64,000 nucleotides of DNA from Erinaceus europaeus (GCF_950295315.1 NC_080172.1:118205724-118269723), one strand, 5' to 3'; positions 10,290-20,568 are shown, counted from the stretch's first letter. Numbers and translations: made by a program. Notes: a model not told the origin generated them from the letters alone.

Positions 10290-10920
10290 TTTGCATAACC
10301 ATCACCATTAAGCTGTCTCCTCAGCCCCTTTATCTTTCTCTATATGCCTCTCAGTAAAATAAAATCAAAAGAATATTTTGTTTAAAAAAACGGTGCTTCC
10401 ATAAGCCTCGTTGTAGTGTTCCGTCATTCTGCCTTGAGTGTGCTTCCTCTCCTCTGCAAGTTAGTTCTTACTAATTACATCCAGCCCCTTGCAATTATTA
10501 CTGAGGAGCCAGGTAACAGCGCTGACATTCACTACTTAATTGTTTTTGATCGGCATTAATTAGTCACAGATGCACAACAGATCCCCATTTAATTAAATAC
10601 TCCTGGGAACATATTGTGGGCTCAGGGATTCTAACCACATCAAAAGGTAAACATTCAGCTTTAAAAGTTGGGCCCTAGAGACCTAGGCATCCATGGAGAG
10701 GAAATTCCAGATGTCTAGCATTCTCCCTTTTGAAACTTGCTTCCAGGCTCCTGGCCTCTAAAAGCTCAGCCTCTCTGCTGAACACTCCCAGGCTGCAGCC
10801 AAGGCCACTCTCTCCCGCCATCAGCTTCCCCTCCCTGTAAACCAGCCCCATTCACATAGGACCAGGAGAAATGTCTCCTTTCAAAAGACAGGCAAGCACT
10901 GTTGGAACCACCCTTCCCAA
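10290..10920. promoter_or_regulatory. Repeat-free AT-rich block, candidate conserved enhancer
   Basis: About 10440-10660 carries a cluster of homeodomain-type cores (CTAATTAC, CAATTATTA, CTTAATTG, CATTAATTAG, TTTAATTAAAT) in roughly 150 bp of SINE-free DNA, in a neighbourhood otherwise saturated with SINEs. This is inference from composition only; conservation could not be tested. 10280-10340 may be a degraded S3. Confidence 0.3.
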
Positions 10921-10924
10921 GCTA

Positions 10925-11235
10925 TTGCTGCCTTTCTTTCCTTCCTTCTTTCTTTTAATTTTTTTTTTCTATTACTCCCTTTTATTGTCTTTTTTTTTTT
11001 TTTTTTTTTGGTGTTGTTGTTGCTGCTGCTGTTGTTGGATTGGACAGAGAGAAATCGAGAGAGGAGCGAAAAACAGAGAGGGGGAGAAAAAGATGGACAC
11101 CTACAGATCTGCTTCACCACTTGTGAAGTGACCCCCACACGTGAGGAGCTGGGGGCTCCGACTGGGATTCTTATGCTGGTCCTTGAGCTTCACACTGTGA
11201 GCACTTAACCTGACGCACTACCGCCCTGCCCCCTA
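10925..11235 (-). mobile_element. SINE S1, diverged
   Basis: Reverse S1 with a T tract of about 19 before GGTGTTGTTGTTGCTGCTG, a diverged body and head CACTACCGCCCTGCC. Confidence 0.8.
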
Positions 11236-11435
11236 GTTTTATTTTTATTTGACAGGACCGAGAGAAATTGAAGGAGGATGGGAGACAGTGAGAGGGAGAG
11301 AAAGACAAACACCTGCATTCCTGCTTCACCACTCATGACGTGCTCCCCCTGCAGTTAAGGAGTGGGGACTCGAACCCTGGTCCTTGGGTGTAGTGATAGG
11401 TGCGCTTAATTGTGGGCACCACTGCCTGGCCGCCT
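11236..11435 (-). mobile_element. SINE S4
   Basis: Reverse S4 directly after the S1: TTTGACAGGACCGAGAGA, GTGCTCCCCCTGCAG, GACTCGAACCCTGGTCC and a CACCACTGCCTGGCC head. Confidence 0.8.
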
Positions 11436-11469
11436 CATTGTCTCTATTTGGAGAAACATTCCTCAAAAG

Positions 11470-11620
11470 AGTGTGTGCAAGGGTGGGGTAGATAGTATAA
11501 TAGTTCTACAAAGGGACTCTCATGCCTGAGGCTTTAGAGTCCCAGGTTTAATCTCCTGCACGGCCATAAACCAGAGCTGAGCAGGGCTCTGGGAAAAAAA
11601 AAAAAAAAAAAAAGCAAGAA
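11470..11620 (+). mobile_element. SINE S3
   Basis: GTAGATAGTATAATAGTTCT head, GGCCATAAACCAGAGCTGAG, GCAGGGCTCTGGG and a poly(A) of about 19. Confidence 0.85.
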
Positions 11621-11659
11621 GTGTGTGCACATGCTGTCTCCAATCATTGTTCTTGAAAA

Positions 11660-11922
11660 ATACTTTTTTTTTTTATTATTTATTTCCTTTTGTTGCCCTT
11701 GTTTTATTGTTGTAGTCATTATTATTGTTGTTGACGTCATATTTGTTGGATAGGACAGAGAGAAATGGAGAGAGGAGGGGAAGACAGAGAGGGGGAGAGA
11801 AAGACAGACACCTGCAGACCTGCTTCACCGCCTGTGAAGCGACTCCCCTGCAGGTGGGGAGCCGGGGACTCGAACCGGGATCCTCATGCCGGTCCTTGCG
11901 CTTTGCGCCACATGCGCTTAAC
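11660..11922 (-). mobile_element. SINE S1, head missing
   Basis: Reverse S1 with a well-preserved body. It stops at CACATGCGCTTAACC, so about 25 bp of the 5' end are missing: a 5'-truncated insertion. Confidence 0.85.
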
Positions 11923-12084
11923 CTCTCTCACACCCATGCTTCAAGCTTTGGAACAGATGGCTCTGTGGGAGTTATCCTTGTCAGTGTAACCAGAAGTCTT
12001 CTTGATGCTGAGTCCAATGCCTCATTTTCCCAACTTCATCTGCTACAATTTATTATGTTCGTTCATGTTTTAAGATCTCTCTAT

Positions 12085-12250
12085 TATTTCATTGCTCTTT
12101 ATTTATTTAGAGACAGAGAAGGCAAGGAGGCAGAGAGAGTGAAAGAGACCACAGCGGTGAAGCCCCCTTCAGTGTGGAGGGACTGGGTGCCAACCTGGGT
12201 TGCGCATGGCAGAGCAATACACTAGCCAAGTGACCTATCTTTCCAGCCTT
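12085..12250 (-). mobile_element. SINE S6
   Basis: Older SINE read in reverse: TTTATTTAGAGACAGAGAAG, CGGTGAAGCCCCCTTCAG, and a head ending CTATCTTTCCAGCC. A similar body occurs at 56584-56750. Confidence 0.5.
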
Positions 12251-12254
12251 GTTT

Positions 12255-12420
12255 TATTTTTTTTTAAAGATTTTATTTATCTATTTATTAATGAGAAACA
12301 CAGGAGGAGAGAGAAAGAACTAGGCATCACCTTGGTCCATGTGCTGCTGGGGATTGAACTCAGGACCTCATGCTTGAGAGTCTGATGCTTTATCCACTGT
12401 ACCACCTCCTGGACCACACC
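12255..12420 (-). mobile_element. SINE S2
   Basis: Reverse S2: AAAGATTTTATTTATCTATT tail, CATGTGCTGCTGGGGATTG, and CCACTGTACCACCTCCTGG head. Confidence 0.9.
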
Positions 12421-12459
12421 TGTTTTATTATTTTTTTTTCATGTCAGAAAAGATTTTAT

Positions 12460-12885
12460 TTTTTATTTTCATTTTTTTATTTATAAAAAGGAAACATTGA
12501 CAAAACCATAGGATAAGAGGGGTACAGCTCCACACAATTCCCACCACTAGAGCTCTGTATCCCATCCCCTCCCCTGACAGCTTCCCTATTCTTTATCCCT
12601 CTGGGAGGATGGACCCAGGGTCATGGGATGCAGAAGGTGGGAGGTCTGGTTTCTGTAATTGCTTCCCCGCTGAACATGGGTGTTGACAGGTGGATCCATA
12701 CTCCCAGCCTGTCTCTCTCTTTCCCTAGTGGGGCAGGGCTCTGGAGAAGCGGGGCTCCAGGACACATGGGTGGGGTCGTCTGTCCAGAGAAGTCTGGTTG
12801 GCATCATGGTAGCATCTGGAACCTGGTGGCTGAAAATAGAGTTAACCTACAAAGCCAAACAAATTGTTGAACAAGCCCTGTTTGA
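12460..12885 (-). mobile_element. L1 3'UTR, 5'-truncated, younger subtype
   Basis: Reverse copy from the A-rich end (TTATAAAAAGGAAACATTGA) to AAAGCCAAACAAATTGTTGA. It carries the younger CCCTCCCCTGACAGC marker. Confidence 0.85.
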
Positions 12886-13044
12886 TTTCTTTTATATGAG
12901 GCAGAGAAAAAGTGTGGTACACGAGAAGGAAAGAAGGGGAGCTAGAGAAGCCAGCCACCCCCGGCACCCACAGCGCCGGCTATGGCAGCCGTTCTAGCAG
13001 CCGAGATAAGCCGCAGTCACATCGTGTCCTCAGCCTGGAAATAC

Positions 13045-13161
13045 TGTTGTTGTTGTCTTCCAGATTTTTTTATTGTCACGGATGCCTGGTGCCTGCATGG
13101 TGAGTCCACCATTCCCTGTGGCCATTTTCCCCTTTAAATTATTATTTTTATTTTAACAGGC
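13045..13161 (-). mobile_element. SINE (S4-like), left part, interrupted
   Basis: Reverse SINE tail region up to CAGGCAGAAAGAAATTGAG. The element is split by the insertion at 13181-13571 and continues at 13591-13745. Confidence 0.65.
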
Positions 13162-13180
13162 AGAAAGAAATTGAGAGTAG

Positions 13181-13286
13181 GGCAGGGGTAGATAGCATAA
13201 TGGTTATGCAAACAGACTCTCATGCCTAAGGCTCCAAAATCCCAGGTTCAATCCCCTGGAGCAGTGCTCTGGTAAAAAAAAAAGGG
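13181..13286 (+). mobile_element. SINE S3, first half of a two-SINE insertion
   Basis: GATAGCATAATGGTTATGC head, then a deletion joins CAATCCCCTG to GAGCAGTGCTCTGG, then poly(A). The S3/S1 pair shares one 19 bp target-site duplication, AGAAAGAAATTGAGAGTAG, at 13162-13180 and 13572-13590. Confidence 0.85.
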
Positions 13287-13287
13287 G

Positions 13288-13571
13288 GGGGGGGTCGGGC
13301 GGTAGCACAGTGGATTAAGCGCACGTGGCACAAAGCGCAAGGACCAGGGTAAGGACCCCGGTTCGAGCCCCCGGCTCCCCACCTGCAGGGGAGTCGTTTC
13401 ACAGGCGGTGAAGCAGGTCTGCAGGTGTCTGTCTTTCTCTCCCCCTCTCTGTCTTCCCCTCCTCTCTCCATTTCTCTCTGTCCTATCCAACAACAACGAC
13501 ATCAACAACAATAAGAACCGTAACAAGGCTACAACAACAAGGGCAACAAAAGGAGAAAGAAAAAAAGAAAA
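13288..13571 (+). mobile_element. SINE S1, second half of a two-SINE insertion
   Basis: Complete S1 (GGTCGGGCGGTAGCACAG head, AACAACGACATCAACAACAA tail). It has no separate duplication from the S3 before it; the pair lies inside one duplication. Confidence 0.9.
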
Positions 13572-13590
13572 AAGAAAGAAATTGAGAGTA

Positions 13591-13745
13591 GAGGGAGAGA
13601 AGGAGGGAGGGAGGGGAGGAAGAAAGAGAGGCAGAGAGATCCTTAGCCCTGCTTCACCACTCATGAAGTTCTCCCTGTAGGTGGGGTCCAGGGGCTTGAA
13701 TGTAACTCCTGTTGCATGGTAGAGTGTGCACTGGAAACACTGTCT
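13591..13745 (-). mobile_element. SINE (S4-like), right part
   Basis: Continues the 13045-13161 element: GCTTCACCACTCATGAAG, TGTAGGTGGGGTCCAGG and GGCTTGAATGTAACTCC, ending near TGGTAGAGTGTGCACTGG. Confidence 0.65.
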
Positions 13746-13900
13746 TTTGAAAGGCTTACTTCACTTATTCTGTGCATAGAGACAGAGACAGAAGGGGAGG
13801 AGAGGGAGAGGTCAGAGAGCACTCTGGCCTATGCAGTGCTGAGGGTCAAATCAAGCTCCCTGAGTCTCCAGACCCAAAGCTTTACCTGCACCCTTCCCGG
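13746..13900 (-). mobile_element. Degraded SINE (S2- or S6-like)
   Basis: Reverse SINE-like sequence GAGACAGAGACAGAAGGGG, GCAGTGCTGAGGGTCAAATC, AGCTTTACCTGCACCC. Too diverged for a firm family call. 13901-14158 shows nothing recognisable. Confidence 0.4.
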
Positions 13901-14159
13901 TGGCAAGCAGACCCTATCTTCAAGGTTGTACATGAACTTTCTCTTCATCCAGATTCTGACTGTGGTCAGGTCACCACACTCAGGTCCAGGCTGCCGAGGG
14001 AGGGGAGGACCACCCAGAAATGGGAGGGGCTGCAGGTGTAGGTGGGGCCTTGGGCCTTCGGGGCTACCAGGCGGCCATCAAGGCTGTCAGTCAGTTCTCA
14101 GTCCCCTTCTTCTTTCTCCTTCTCTCTCATCATGTCCTAACACATTTTGTTTTTATTGA

Positions 14160-14530
14160 AAGTTTAAAATAGGGGGTCGGGCAGTAGCGCAGCGGGTTAA
14201 GCGCACGTGGCGCCAAGCACAAGGACCGGCAGAAGGATCCCGGTTCGAGCCCCCCGGCTCCCCACCTGCAGGGGAGTCGCTTCCCAGGCGGTGAAGCAGG
14301 TCTGCAGGTGTCTGTCTTTCTCTCCCCCTCTCTGTCTTCCCCTCCTCTCTCCATTTCTCTCTGTCCTATCCAACAACAACGATGTCAATAACAATGATAA
14401 TAATAACCACAACAATGATAAAACAACCAGGGTAACAAAAGGGAAAAAAATGGCCTCCAGGAGCAGTGGGTTCGTGGTGCAGGCACCAAGCCCCAGCAAT
14501 AACCCTGAAGGAAAAAAAAAGTTTAAAATA
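14160..14530 (+). mobile_element. SINE S1-long with target-site duplication
   Basis: Near-consensus S1-long. AAGTTTAAAATA occurs at 14160-14171 and 14519-14530. High similarity to the other well-kept copies suggests recent insertion. Confidence 0.9.
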
Positions 14531-14574
14531 ACCTGGATAATTCTTTGGTTTAAAATAACCTGGATAATTCTCAA
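14521..14574. repeat. 27 bp tandem duplication at a SINE 3' flank
   Basis: Two direct copies beginning GTTTAAAATAACCTGGATAA, at 14521 and 14548. The duplicated block starts inside the right-hand target-site duplication of the preceding S1-long. Confidence 0.9.
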
Positions 14575-14789
14575 TTCTTTGTTGGGAAAAGGCGTGGCAC
14601 ACTCTCAGTGGCGGGACGGCCTCTGTCCTTCAAAAACCAGCAGAGTAAGTCATCCTGTCTGGGTTTCCTGGGCATTCCCCCTCCTTTCCCTTTGCTGATT
14701 TACCCTCACTCCCAACCTGAACAGGCTAGAACCAAGCTCATCTCACCCTTGGTCTTTTTCCCTCTGTCACCATTCTTTTCTTTTTCTTT

Positions 14790-15295
14790 TTTTAATTTTT
14801 TATGTATAAAAAGGAAATACTGACAAAACCATAGGATAAGAAGGGTACAACTCCACACAGTTCCCGCCACCAGAACTCCGTATCCTACCCCCTCCCCTGA
14901 TAGCTTTCCTATTCTTTTTCCTTCTGGAAGTATGGTACCAGAATTATTGTGGGGTGCAGAAGGCGGAAGGTCTGGCTTCTGTAATTGCTTCCCCGCTGAA
15001 CATGGCTGTTGACAGGTGGATCCACACTCCCAGCCTGTCTCTCTCTCTCCCTAGTGGGGCAGGGCTCTGGGGAAGCGGAGCTCCAGGACACATGGGTGGG
15101 GTCGTCTGTTCAGGGGAGTCTGGTCGGCATCATGCTGGCATCTGAAACCCGGTGGCTGAACAGAGAGTTAACATACAAAGCCAAACAAATTATTGAGCAT
15201 TCATGGACCCAAAGGCTGGAGTAGTGCAGACGAAGAGTTAGGGGTGGGTGTCCTCCATTTTGTAGATGGCTAGTAAGCATATTTCAGTTATATTC
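14790..15295 (-). mobile_element. L1 3'UTR, 5'-truncated, younger subtype
   Basis: Reverse copy from TATAAAAAGGAAATACTGAC to about TTATATTCCAAAGGGTC. It reaches further 5' than most and carries the CCCTCCCCTGATAGC marker. Confidence 0.85.
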
Positions 15296-15742
15296 CAAAG
15301 GGTCTTCCTTCCCTATTCTGTCCCTAGCTGCTTGCTTTGAGCTCCCTGTGCTTATCTCTGGGTCTGGCCTCTCCCCTGCTTTCTCTGCATTTCCACTTCA
15401 GTGTTGACTTAGCCTGGCTTCTTGAAATATCAGAGCCTGAAGCAAAGCCAGCACCCTGGCCGGCTCTATTAGAGAAGTGAGAGCCTAGGGCAGAGAGGGA
15501 GGGAAAGGGGAGTGGAGGAGAGCAAATATAGGTGGGGCCACATTATCCAGATGGCCAGAGAGCCAAAGGAAGGCGGAACATTCCTGGCTCGGTCAGGCAG
15601 GTGCACTCCCAGAGTCAGCCAGCCAGCGGGGAGACTCAGTACCTGGTGCTGACTCTTGGGAAGGAGGTTTGCTTCTGGGTTGTGGAGAGAAGTAGAACTT
15701 GTCTCTCAAGGACCAGAGTGGACCCTGGCCTATTTGGGTTCC
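15296..15742. other. Unique or L1-derived DNA, no gene seen
   Basis: No recognisable coding segment. Its left edge may still be L1 3'UTR. Confidence 0.4.
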
Positions 15743-16048
15743 TTGGTTATAACTATTTCCTTTATTTATTTATTTACTTGATTTATTGCCACCACAGTTA
15801 CTAGCTGGGGCTCTGTTCTAGCACTACAAATCCACTGCTGCCAGTGGCCAATTTTTCTGGGTTTTTTTCCCCCTAATTTTTATTAGATAGGACAGAGAGA
15901 AATTGAGAGATGATGGAGAGATAGAGAGGAGGAGAGAAAGACAGACTCCTGCAGACCTGCTTCACTGCTTGTGACGTGGCTCCCCTGCAGATGGGGGAGC
16001 GGGGGCTCGAACCCAGGTCCTTACACTTGGTAGTTATAACTAATTCCT
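15743..16048 (-). mobile_element. SINE (S1-long/S4-type), with target-site duplication
   Basis: Reverse copy: ATTGCCACCACAGTTACTAG, AAATCCACTGCTGCCAGTGG, GACAGAGAGAAATTGAGAG, CGGGGGCTCGAACCCAGG. It stops soon after the B box and is flanked by GTTATAACTATTTCC and GTTATAACTAATTCC. Confidence 0.75.
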
Positions 16049-16565
16049 CCAGTGCTGGTTTAGAACTTAATCAGAGCTCACAAAGCAAGGCTTCTGTGGA
16101 CTTTTCCCCCCAGTGCCTGAAGCCTTTGCGATTCTGTTGTAACAGGCATGATGGAATCAAGCCTGGGACCTGGCATCAACCCGAGAAGAGACGGCTCGCC
16201 GGTGGTCTTTGAAGGGGAGTCCACTAACTACTGGACAGGCTTCGTCAGGACAATCAGAGGAGTGGGAGCTCAGTGCATGAACTAGGTCTACTAGGAAGAC
16301 CAAATTTGCCTCAGCAAAGATGGACTCCTGATGGAGTCTCCCACTCATCTTTCCGGTTTCCCCTCTCTCCTCTCCTCTACTCACACCAAAAGAGGAAAGC
16401 TTAGAAGGACCCCAAACTCCTCTTTTATCCTCAAAACCCACGTCCCATCTCTCTGCACATCCCACCAGCCTGTCTGCAAAATATATCCAAACACCAAGAT
16501 CATCCCTAGAAAACAGAACACCTCACTAATTTCCAATAGAAAGGATGACTCAGACACACGTAAAG
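16049..16565. other. Unique intergenic DNA, no gene seen
   Basis: Open frames of 80-100 codons have no recognisable family. Confidence 0.45.
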
Positions 16566-16625
16566 CTGGGGACTGAACTCAGGACCTCATGCTTGAGAGT
16601 CTAACACTAGTCACTGACTCCTTAA
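16566..16625 (-). mobile_element. S2 fragment
   Basis: GGGGACTGAACTCAGGACCT, CATGCTTGAGAGTCTAACAC: the centre of a reverse S2. Confidence 0.7.
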
Positions 16626-16654
16626 CCGGGTCATACCAGGCCCTCCCCTGGTCA

Positions 16655-16745
16655 GCCCTGGGCGACTCCCGACAGCCTCCTCTGCCCTCAGCCCTGGGCG
16701 ACTCCCGACAGCCTGCTCTGCCTCAGCCCTGGCCGACTGCCGTCG
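16655..16745. repeat. Short tandem repeat, about 3 copies of a 35-37 bp unit
   Basis: CAGCCCTGGGCGACTCCCGA occurs at about 16655 and 16690, with a third diverged copy CAGCCCTGGCCGACTGCCG. Confidence 0.85.
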
Positions 16746-17585
16746 CCTCCTATCCGACTTTCTTCTGCTCTTGTCCACCCAACTCTTTTCTCAGCACATT
16801 GGCCAAAGTGGTCTTTGTCAAATACTGTAATTAAAAATCAAAAAACTCGGCATGGGCGGCTTTAAGCAAAGAGAAGGCTTATTACTTCAAGGTTCCGTAG
16901 GCACAGCAGAATAGGCAAAGTGCACAGAGCAGTCATAATGGCGGGAGCCCTGCGTCTCGGCCGCTTCCCAGCAGAGGCTCCGGGGAAAGGGGCCGGGTGG
17001 GTCCCGGGGAGAAGGAGAGCAGGCCAGGGCAGCGGGGACACAGAGCCATCCAGCCAGACAATGGCTTCAGTGGCTTCCTGTACTCCCGCCATCCCTTGCA
17101 GGTTTGTGTTAGGCCATGTGTGCTCCTCAGGCTGAGCTGAGCCGTGTGCTACTTACACTCACGTCCCAACAGTCAAACAGAAGGGAGGCGGCATTGTTCC
17201 TTCCCCTGAGACTCTGCGTGTCTTCTCACCTCTGGGTAAAAGGAAAGCCTCTGTACTGACGACTTCTCCAGCCCTCTGACTTCAGATCCTATCTGTGGGC
17301 TGTGTGCCGGATACACGCGTCCCCAAGGGCACTGTGACCTTGTTCCTTCTGGGCTTTGATCTAGAAAGCTCTTCCTCCAAGTGTCATTGTGGTTTATTAA
17401 GTAGATACGTAGCAAACCTTGCTTCCTAGCCAGAGAAGGTTCCCTGGAGGAAGAAGGGGTTACAGGATGGAGATGATACAAAAACAAAGATTCTTGATGA
17501 GGAAGATGTGGAGTCCAGTGGAATTGGGGTCCAGAGCCCTCTGGTCATCTTCCCCCATCATCCATTTCCTCCAAGAACATGGACC
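16746..17585. other. Unique DNA with a GC-rich block
   Basis: 16920-17080 is GC-rich with several CpGs (CTGCGTCTCGGCCGCTTCCC). Open frames exist on both strands but none resembles a known protein, and no first-exon-like motif is visible. Confidence 0.4.
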
Positions 17586-17900
17586 TCAATTTTTTTTTAT
17601 TATTTAAGAAGGGAGACATTAACAAAACCATAGAATAAGAGGGGTACAATTCTGCACAATTCCCATAACCCGATCTCCGCATCCCACCCCCTCCCCTGAT
17701 AGCCTTCCCATTCGGACCCAAATTCTCTATGGGGAGCAGAAGGCGGGAGTTCTGGCTTCTGTCACTGCTTCTCCGCTGGACATGGATGTTGGCAGGTGGA
17801 CCCACACCCCCAGCCTGTGTCTGTCTGTCCCTAGTGGGGCAGAGCTCTGGGGAGGGGAGGCTCCAGGACACGTGGGTGAGGGTGTCTGTCTGGGATCTTT
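17586..17900 (-). mobile_element. L1 3'UTR, mosaic of two subtypes
   Basis: Reverse copy. The A-rich end and CCCTCCCCTGATAGCC match the younger subtype. The body (ATGGGGAGCAGAAGGCGGG, CCAGCCTGTGTCTGTCTG, GGGGAGGGGAGGCTCC) matches the older one. Confidence 0.8.
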
Positions 17901-18017
17901 TGATGATCAGTGTCATAAGGTCAAGGAGGTCAGTGAACATGAGTGTCACTGCCCTCTGCTGGGGGGACAGACACCCTTCTCAAGACCTGTATTTGGCTCC
18001 AATTCAGCGTCTGGGTT

Positions 18018-18140
18018 TTGTTTGTTTTCCCAGAGCCCTGCTCAGCTCTGGCTTATGGTGGTGTTGGGGATTGAACCTGGAACTTTGGAGCCTCAGACAT
18101 GAGAATCTCTTTGCAGAACTACTATGCTAACTACCCCTCC
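18018..18140 (-). mobile_element. SINE S3
   Basis: Reverse S3: CCAGAGCCCTGCTCAGCTC, GGCTTATGGTGGTGTTGGGG, CTCAGACATGAGAATCTC, and a degraded head. Confidence 0.85.
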
Positions 18141-18159
18141 CCCCAGTCAATGGTTTCTA

Positions 18160-18428
18160 ATCCTTTGATTTCGGGTCCTTTTGAGAATCTGAGGAAACCT
18201 ATAAATTCAAAGACAACCATGTCCTCGTGCCACGTGGTGGACTCACCCAGTTTAGCACACAGAGCACAGTGCACAGGGACCCCGGTTTAGTCCCCATCCC
18301 CACCTGTAGGGAGGAGGCTTCGTGAGCAGTGAAGCAGTGCTGCAGGTGTCTCTCTTCCTCTCTCTATTTCCCCTTCCCCCTCAGTTTTCTCTGTCTCTAT
18401 CCCAAATGATACATAAATAGAATATTTT
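18160..18428 (+). repeat. Direct duplication copy 1, with an S4 SINE
   Basis: GAGAATCTGAGGAAACCTAT followed by an S4-like SINE (GCCACGTGGTGGACTCACCC head, GGCTTCGTGAGCAGTGAAGC body). The same arrangement recurs at 19312-19490. Confidence 0.85.
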
Positions 18429-18461
18429 TTTAAAAAACAGAGGTGTTTTTGTTAGTAGACT

Positions 18462-18748
18462 TTATTTTATTTTCTAAATTATTTATTCATTCCCTTTTGT
18501 TGTCCCTGTTTTATTGTTGTTATTATTGTTGTTATTGATGTCATTGTTGTTGGATAGGACAGAGAGAAATGGAGAGAGGAGGGGAAGACAGCGAGGGAGA
18601 GAAAGACAGACACCTGCAGACCTGCTTCATGCCTGTGAAGCGACTCCCCTGCAGGTGGGGAGCCGGGGCCTTGAACTGGGATCCTTATGCGGGTCCTTGC
18701 GCTTTGCGCCACTGCACATAACCCGCTGTGCTACCGTTCGACTCCCAG
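18462..18748 (-). mobile_element. SINE S1
   Basis: Reverse S1, followed head-to-tail by a second reverse S1. Confidence 0.9.
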
Positions 18749-19007
18749 ATTTTTAAAAAATATTTATTCCCTTTTGTTGCCCTTGTTTTATTGTTGTTGT
18801 TGTCGCTGGATAGGACAGAGAGAAGTGGAGAGAGGAGGGGAAGACAGAGAGGGGGAGAGAAAGACAGACACCTGCAGACCTGCTTCACTGCCTGGGAAGT
18901 GACTCCCCTGCAGGTGGGGAGCCGGGGGCTCGAACTGGGATCTTTACGCCGGTCCTTGCGCTTTGCGCCACCTGCGCTTAACCCGCTGCGCTACCGCCCG
19001 ACTCCCT
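18749..19007 (-). mobile_element. SINE S1
   Basis: Second reverse S1 of the tandem pair. TAAATAGAATATTTTT flanks the pair at about 18413 and 19006, so the block 18429-19005 sits between direct repeats. Confidence 0.9.
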
Positions 19008-19311
19008 AAATAGAATATTTTTAAAAGCAAATAATACTCTCATACCTAACCATTTTCATAGTGATCCACGTACCAGACTCCCAGGTAAAAATGTGACTGC
19101 AGAAGCAGACAGACCTAGAGGAGGGAGGGAGTGGGAGTGCCTAGGGTCTTGGTGTAGGACGATGGGAGGACCCAAGCTGGGCTGAGAGCGTTCTCTAGAC
19201 ATCACCATGGGAGAGGAGCTGTGCTAACAACCACACTATAGACCATCAAGCCCCCAACAGGATGGAAAAGAAGAGGAATCTGGAGGAGGAGGAAGAGGAA
19301 GAGGAAGAGGA

Positions 19312-19490
19312 TTCTGATTTGGGGTCCCTTTGAGAATCTGAGGAAATCTATAAATTCAAGAAAAGAATATTTTCGTGCCGAGTGATGGTACACCCAGTAT
19401 GGTGCACACATCACAGTGCACAAGGACCCAGGTTTAAGGTCCCGTCCCCCCTATAGGTAGGAAGCTTCATGAGCAGTGAAACAGTGAAGA
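19312..19490 (+). repeat. Direct duplication copy 2, with a partial S4 SINE
   Basis: GAGAATCTGAGGAAATCTAT and the SINE that follows match 18160-18345 with scattered changes. It is flanked by GGA/GAA-rich low-complexity DNA at 19270-19310 and 19485-19525. Confidence 0.8.
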
Positions 19491-19559
19491 GGAGGAGGAG
19501 GGGCAGGAGGAGGAGGGGAAGACCTAAGTCCTAGGTCAGGGCTGAGATACACTCTCTCT

Positions 19560-20105
19560 AAGAAAAGCATTAATGTGAAAGCAGAAGTGCACTAGAGTTT
19601 GCAGTGAGTACCCCCCAACACTTCATCTGCACTATTCCAGCCTTTGGGTCCATGATTGTTCAACAATTTGTTTGGCTTTGTATGTTAAGTCTCTTTTCAG
19701 CCACCAGGTTCCAGATGCCAGCATGATGCTGACCAGACTTCCCTGGACAGACAACCCCACCCATGTGTCCTGGAGCCCCACTTCCCCAGAGGCCTGCCCC
19801 ACTAGGGAAAGAGAGAGACAGGCTGGGAGTATGGATCCACCTGTCAACACCCATGTTCAGCGGGGAAGCAATTACAGAAGCCAGACCTCCCACCTTCTGC
19901 ATCCCACAGTGACCCTGGGTCCATACTCCCAGAGGGATAGAGAATGGGAAAGCTGTCAGGGGAGGGAATGGGATATGGAGATTGGGTGGTGGAAATTGTG
20001 TGGAGTTGTACCCCTCCTACCCTATGGTTTTGTTAATGTATCCTTTCTTAAATAAAAAAATAAATTTAAAAAAAAGAGAAAAAAAAAAGAAAAGCATTAA
20101 TGTGA
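19560..20105 (+). mobile_element. L1 3'UTR insertion with 19 bp target-site duplication
   Basis: Younger-subtype 3'UTR (insert about 508 bp) ending in CCTTTCTTAAATAAA and an A-rich tail. AAGAAAAGCATTAATGTGA occurs at 19560-19578 and 20087-20105. The long duplication, 5' truncation and A tail are what target-primed reverse transcription of an L1 leaves. This copy best supports calling the family an L1 3' end. Confidence 0.9.
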
Positions 20106-20240
20106 CCTGGGGAGACAGCAGGGTGATTATGCAAAAGGCTTCACATCCAGGACTCAGGAGTCCTGGCTTGAGTCCCTTTTACCAACATACATCAGAGCTA
20201 AATAGAGCTCTGGTTCAAGAGAACTAAATAAATATATTTT
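20106..20240 (+). mobile_element. SINE S3
   Basis: GGGGAGACAGCAGGGTGATT head, TACATCAGAGCTAAATAGAG, AACTAAATAAATAT tail. More diverged than most S3 copies. Confidence 0.75.
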
Positions 20241-20568
20241 TACAAATCACTTATTGGGAGTCCGGAGGTGATGCAGAGGGTTAAACACAGGTGGTGCAAA
20301 GCGCAAGGACCGGCATAAGGATCCCGGATCAAGCCCCCGGCTCCCCACCTGCAGGGGAGTCGCTTCACAGGTGGTGAAGCAGGCCTGCAGGTGTCTGTCT
20401 TTCTCTCCCCCTCTCTGTCTTCCCCTCCTCTCTCCACTTCCCCTCCTCTCTCCACTTCTCTCTGTCCTATCCAGCAACAAAGACATCAATAACAACAACA
20501 ATGTTAAACAACAAGGGCAACAAATGGGAAAATAAATAAATAAATAAATAATTTTAAAAATCACTTAT
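20241..20568 (+). mobile_element. SINE S1 with target-site duplication
   Basis: AAATCACTTATT flanks both ends. Internally, a 19-20 bp CCCCTCCTCTCTCCACTT block is duplicated. Confidence 0.9.

Noticed and set aside
16920..17080. CpG-rich block as a second promoter
   Set aside because: Short, with no TCTCGCGAGA, ETS or similar cluster and no coding exon downstream. It was kept only as a note.
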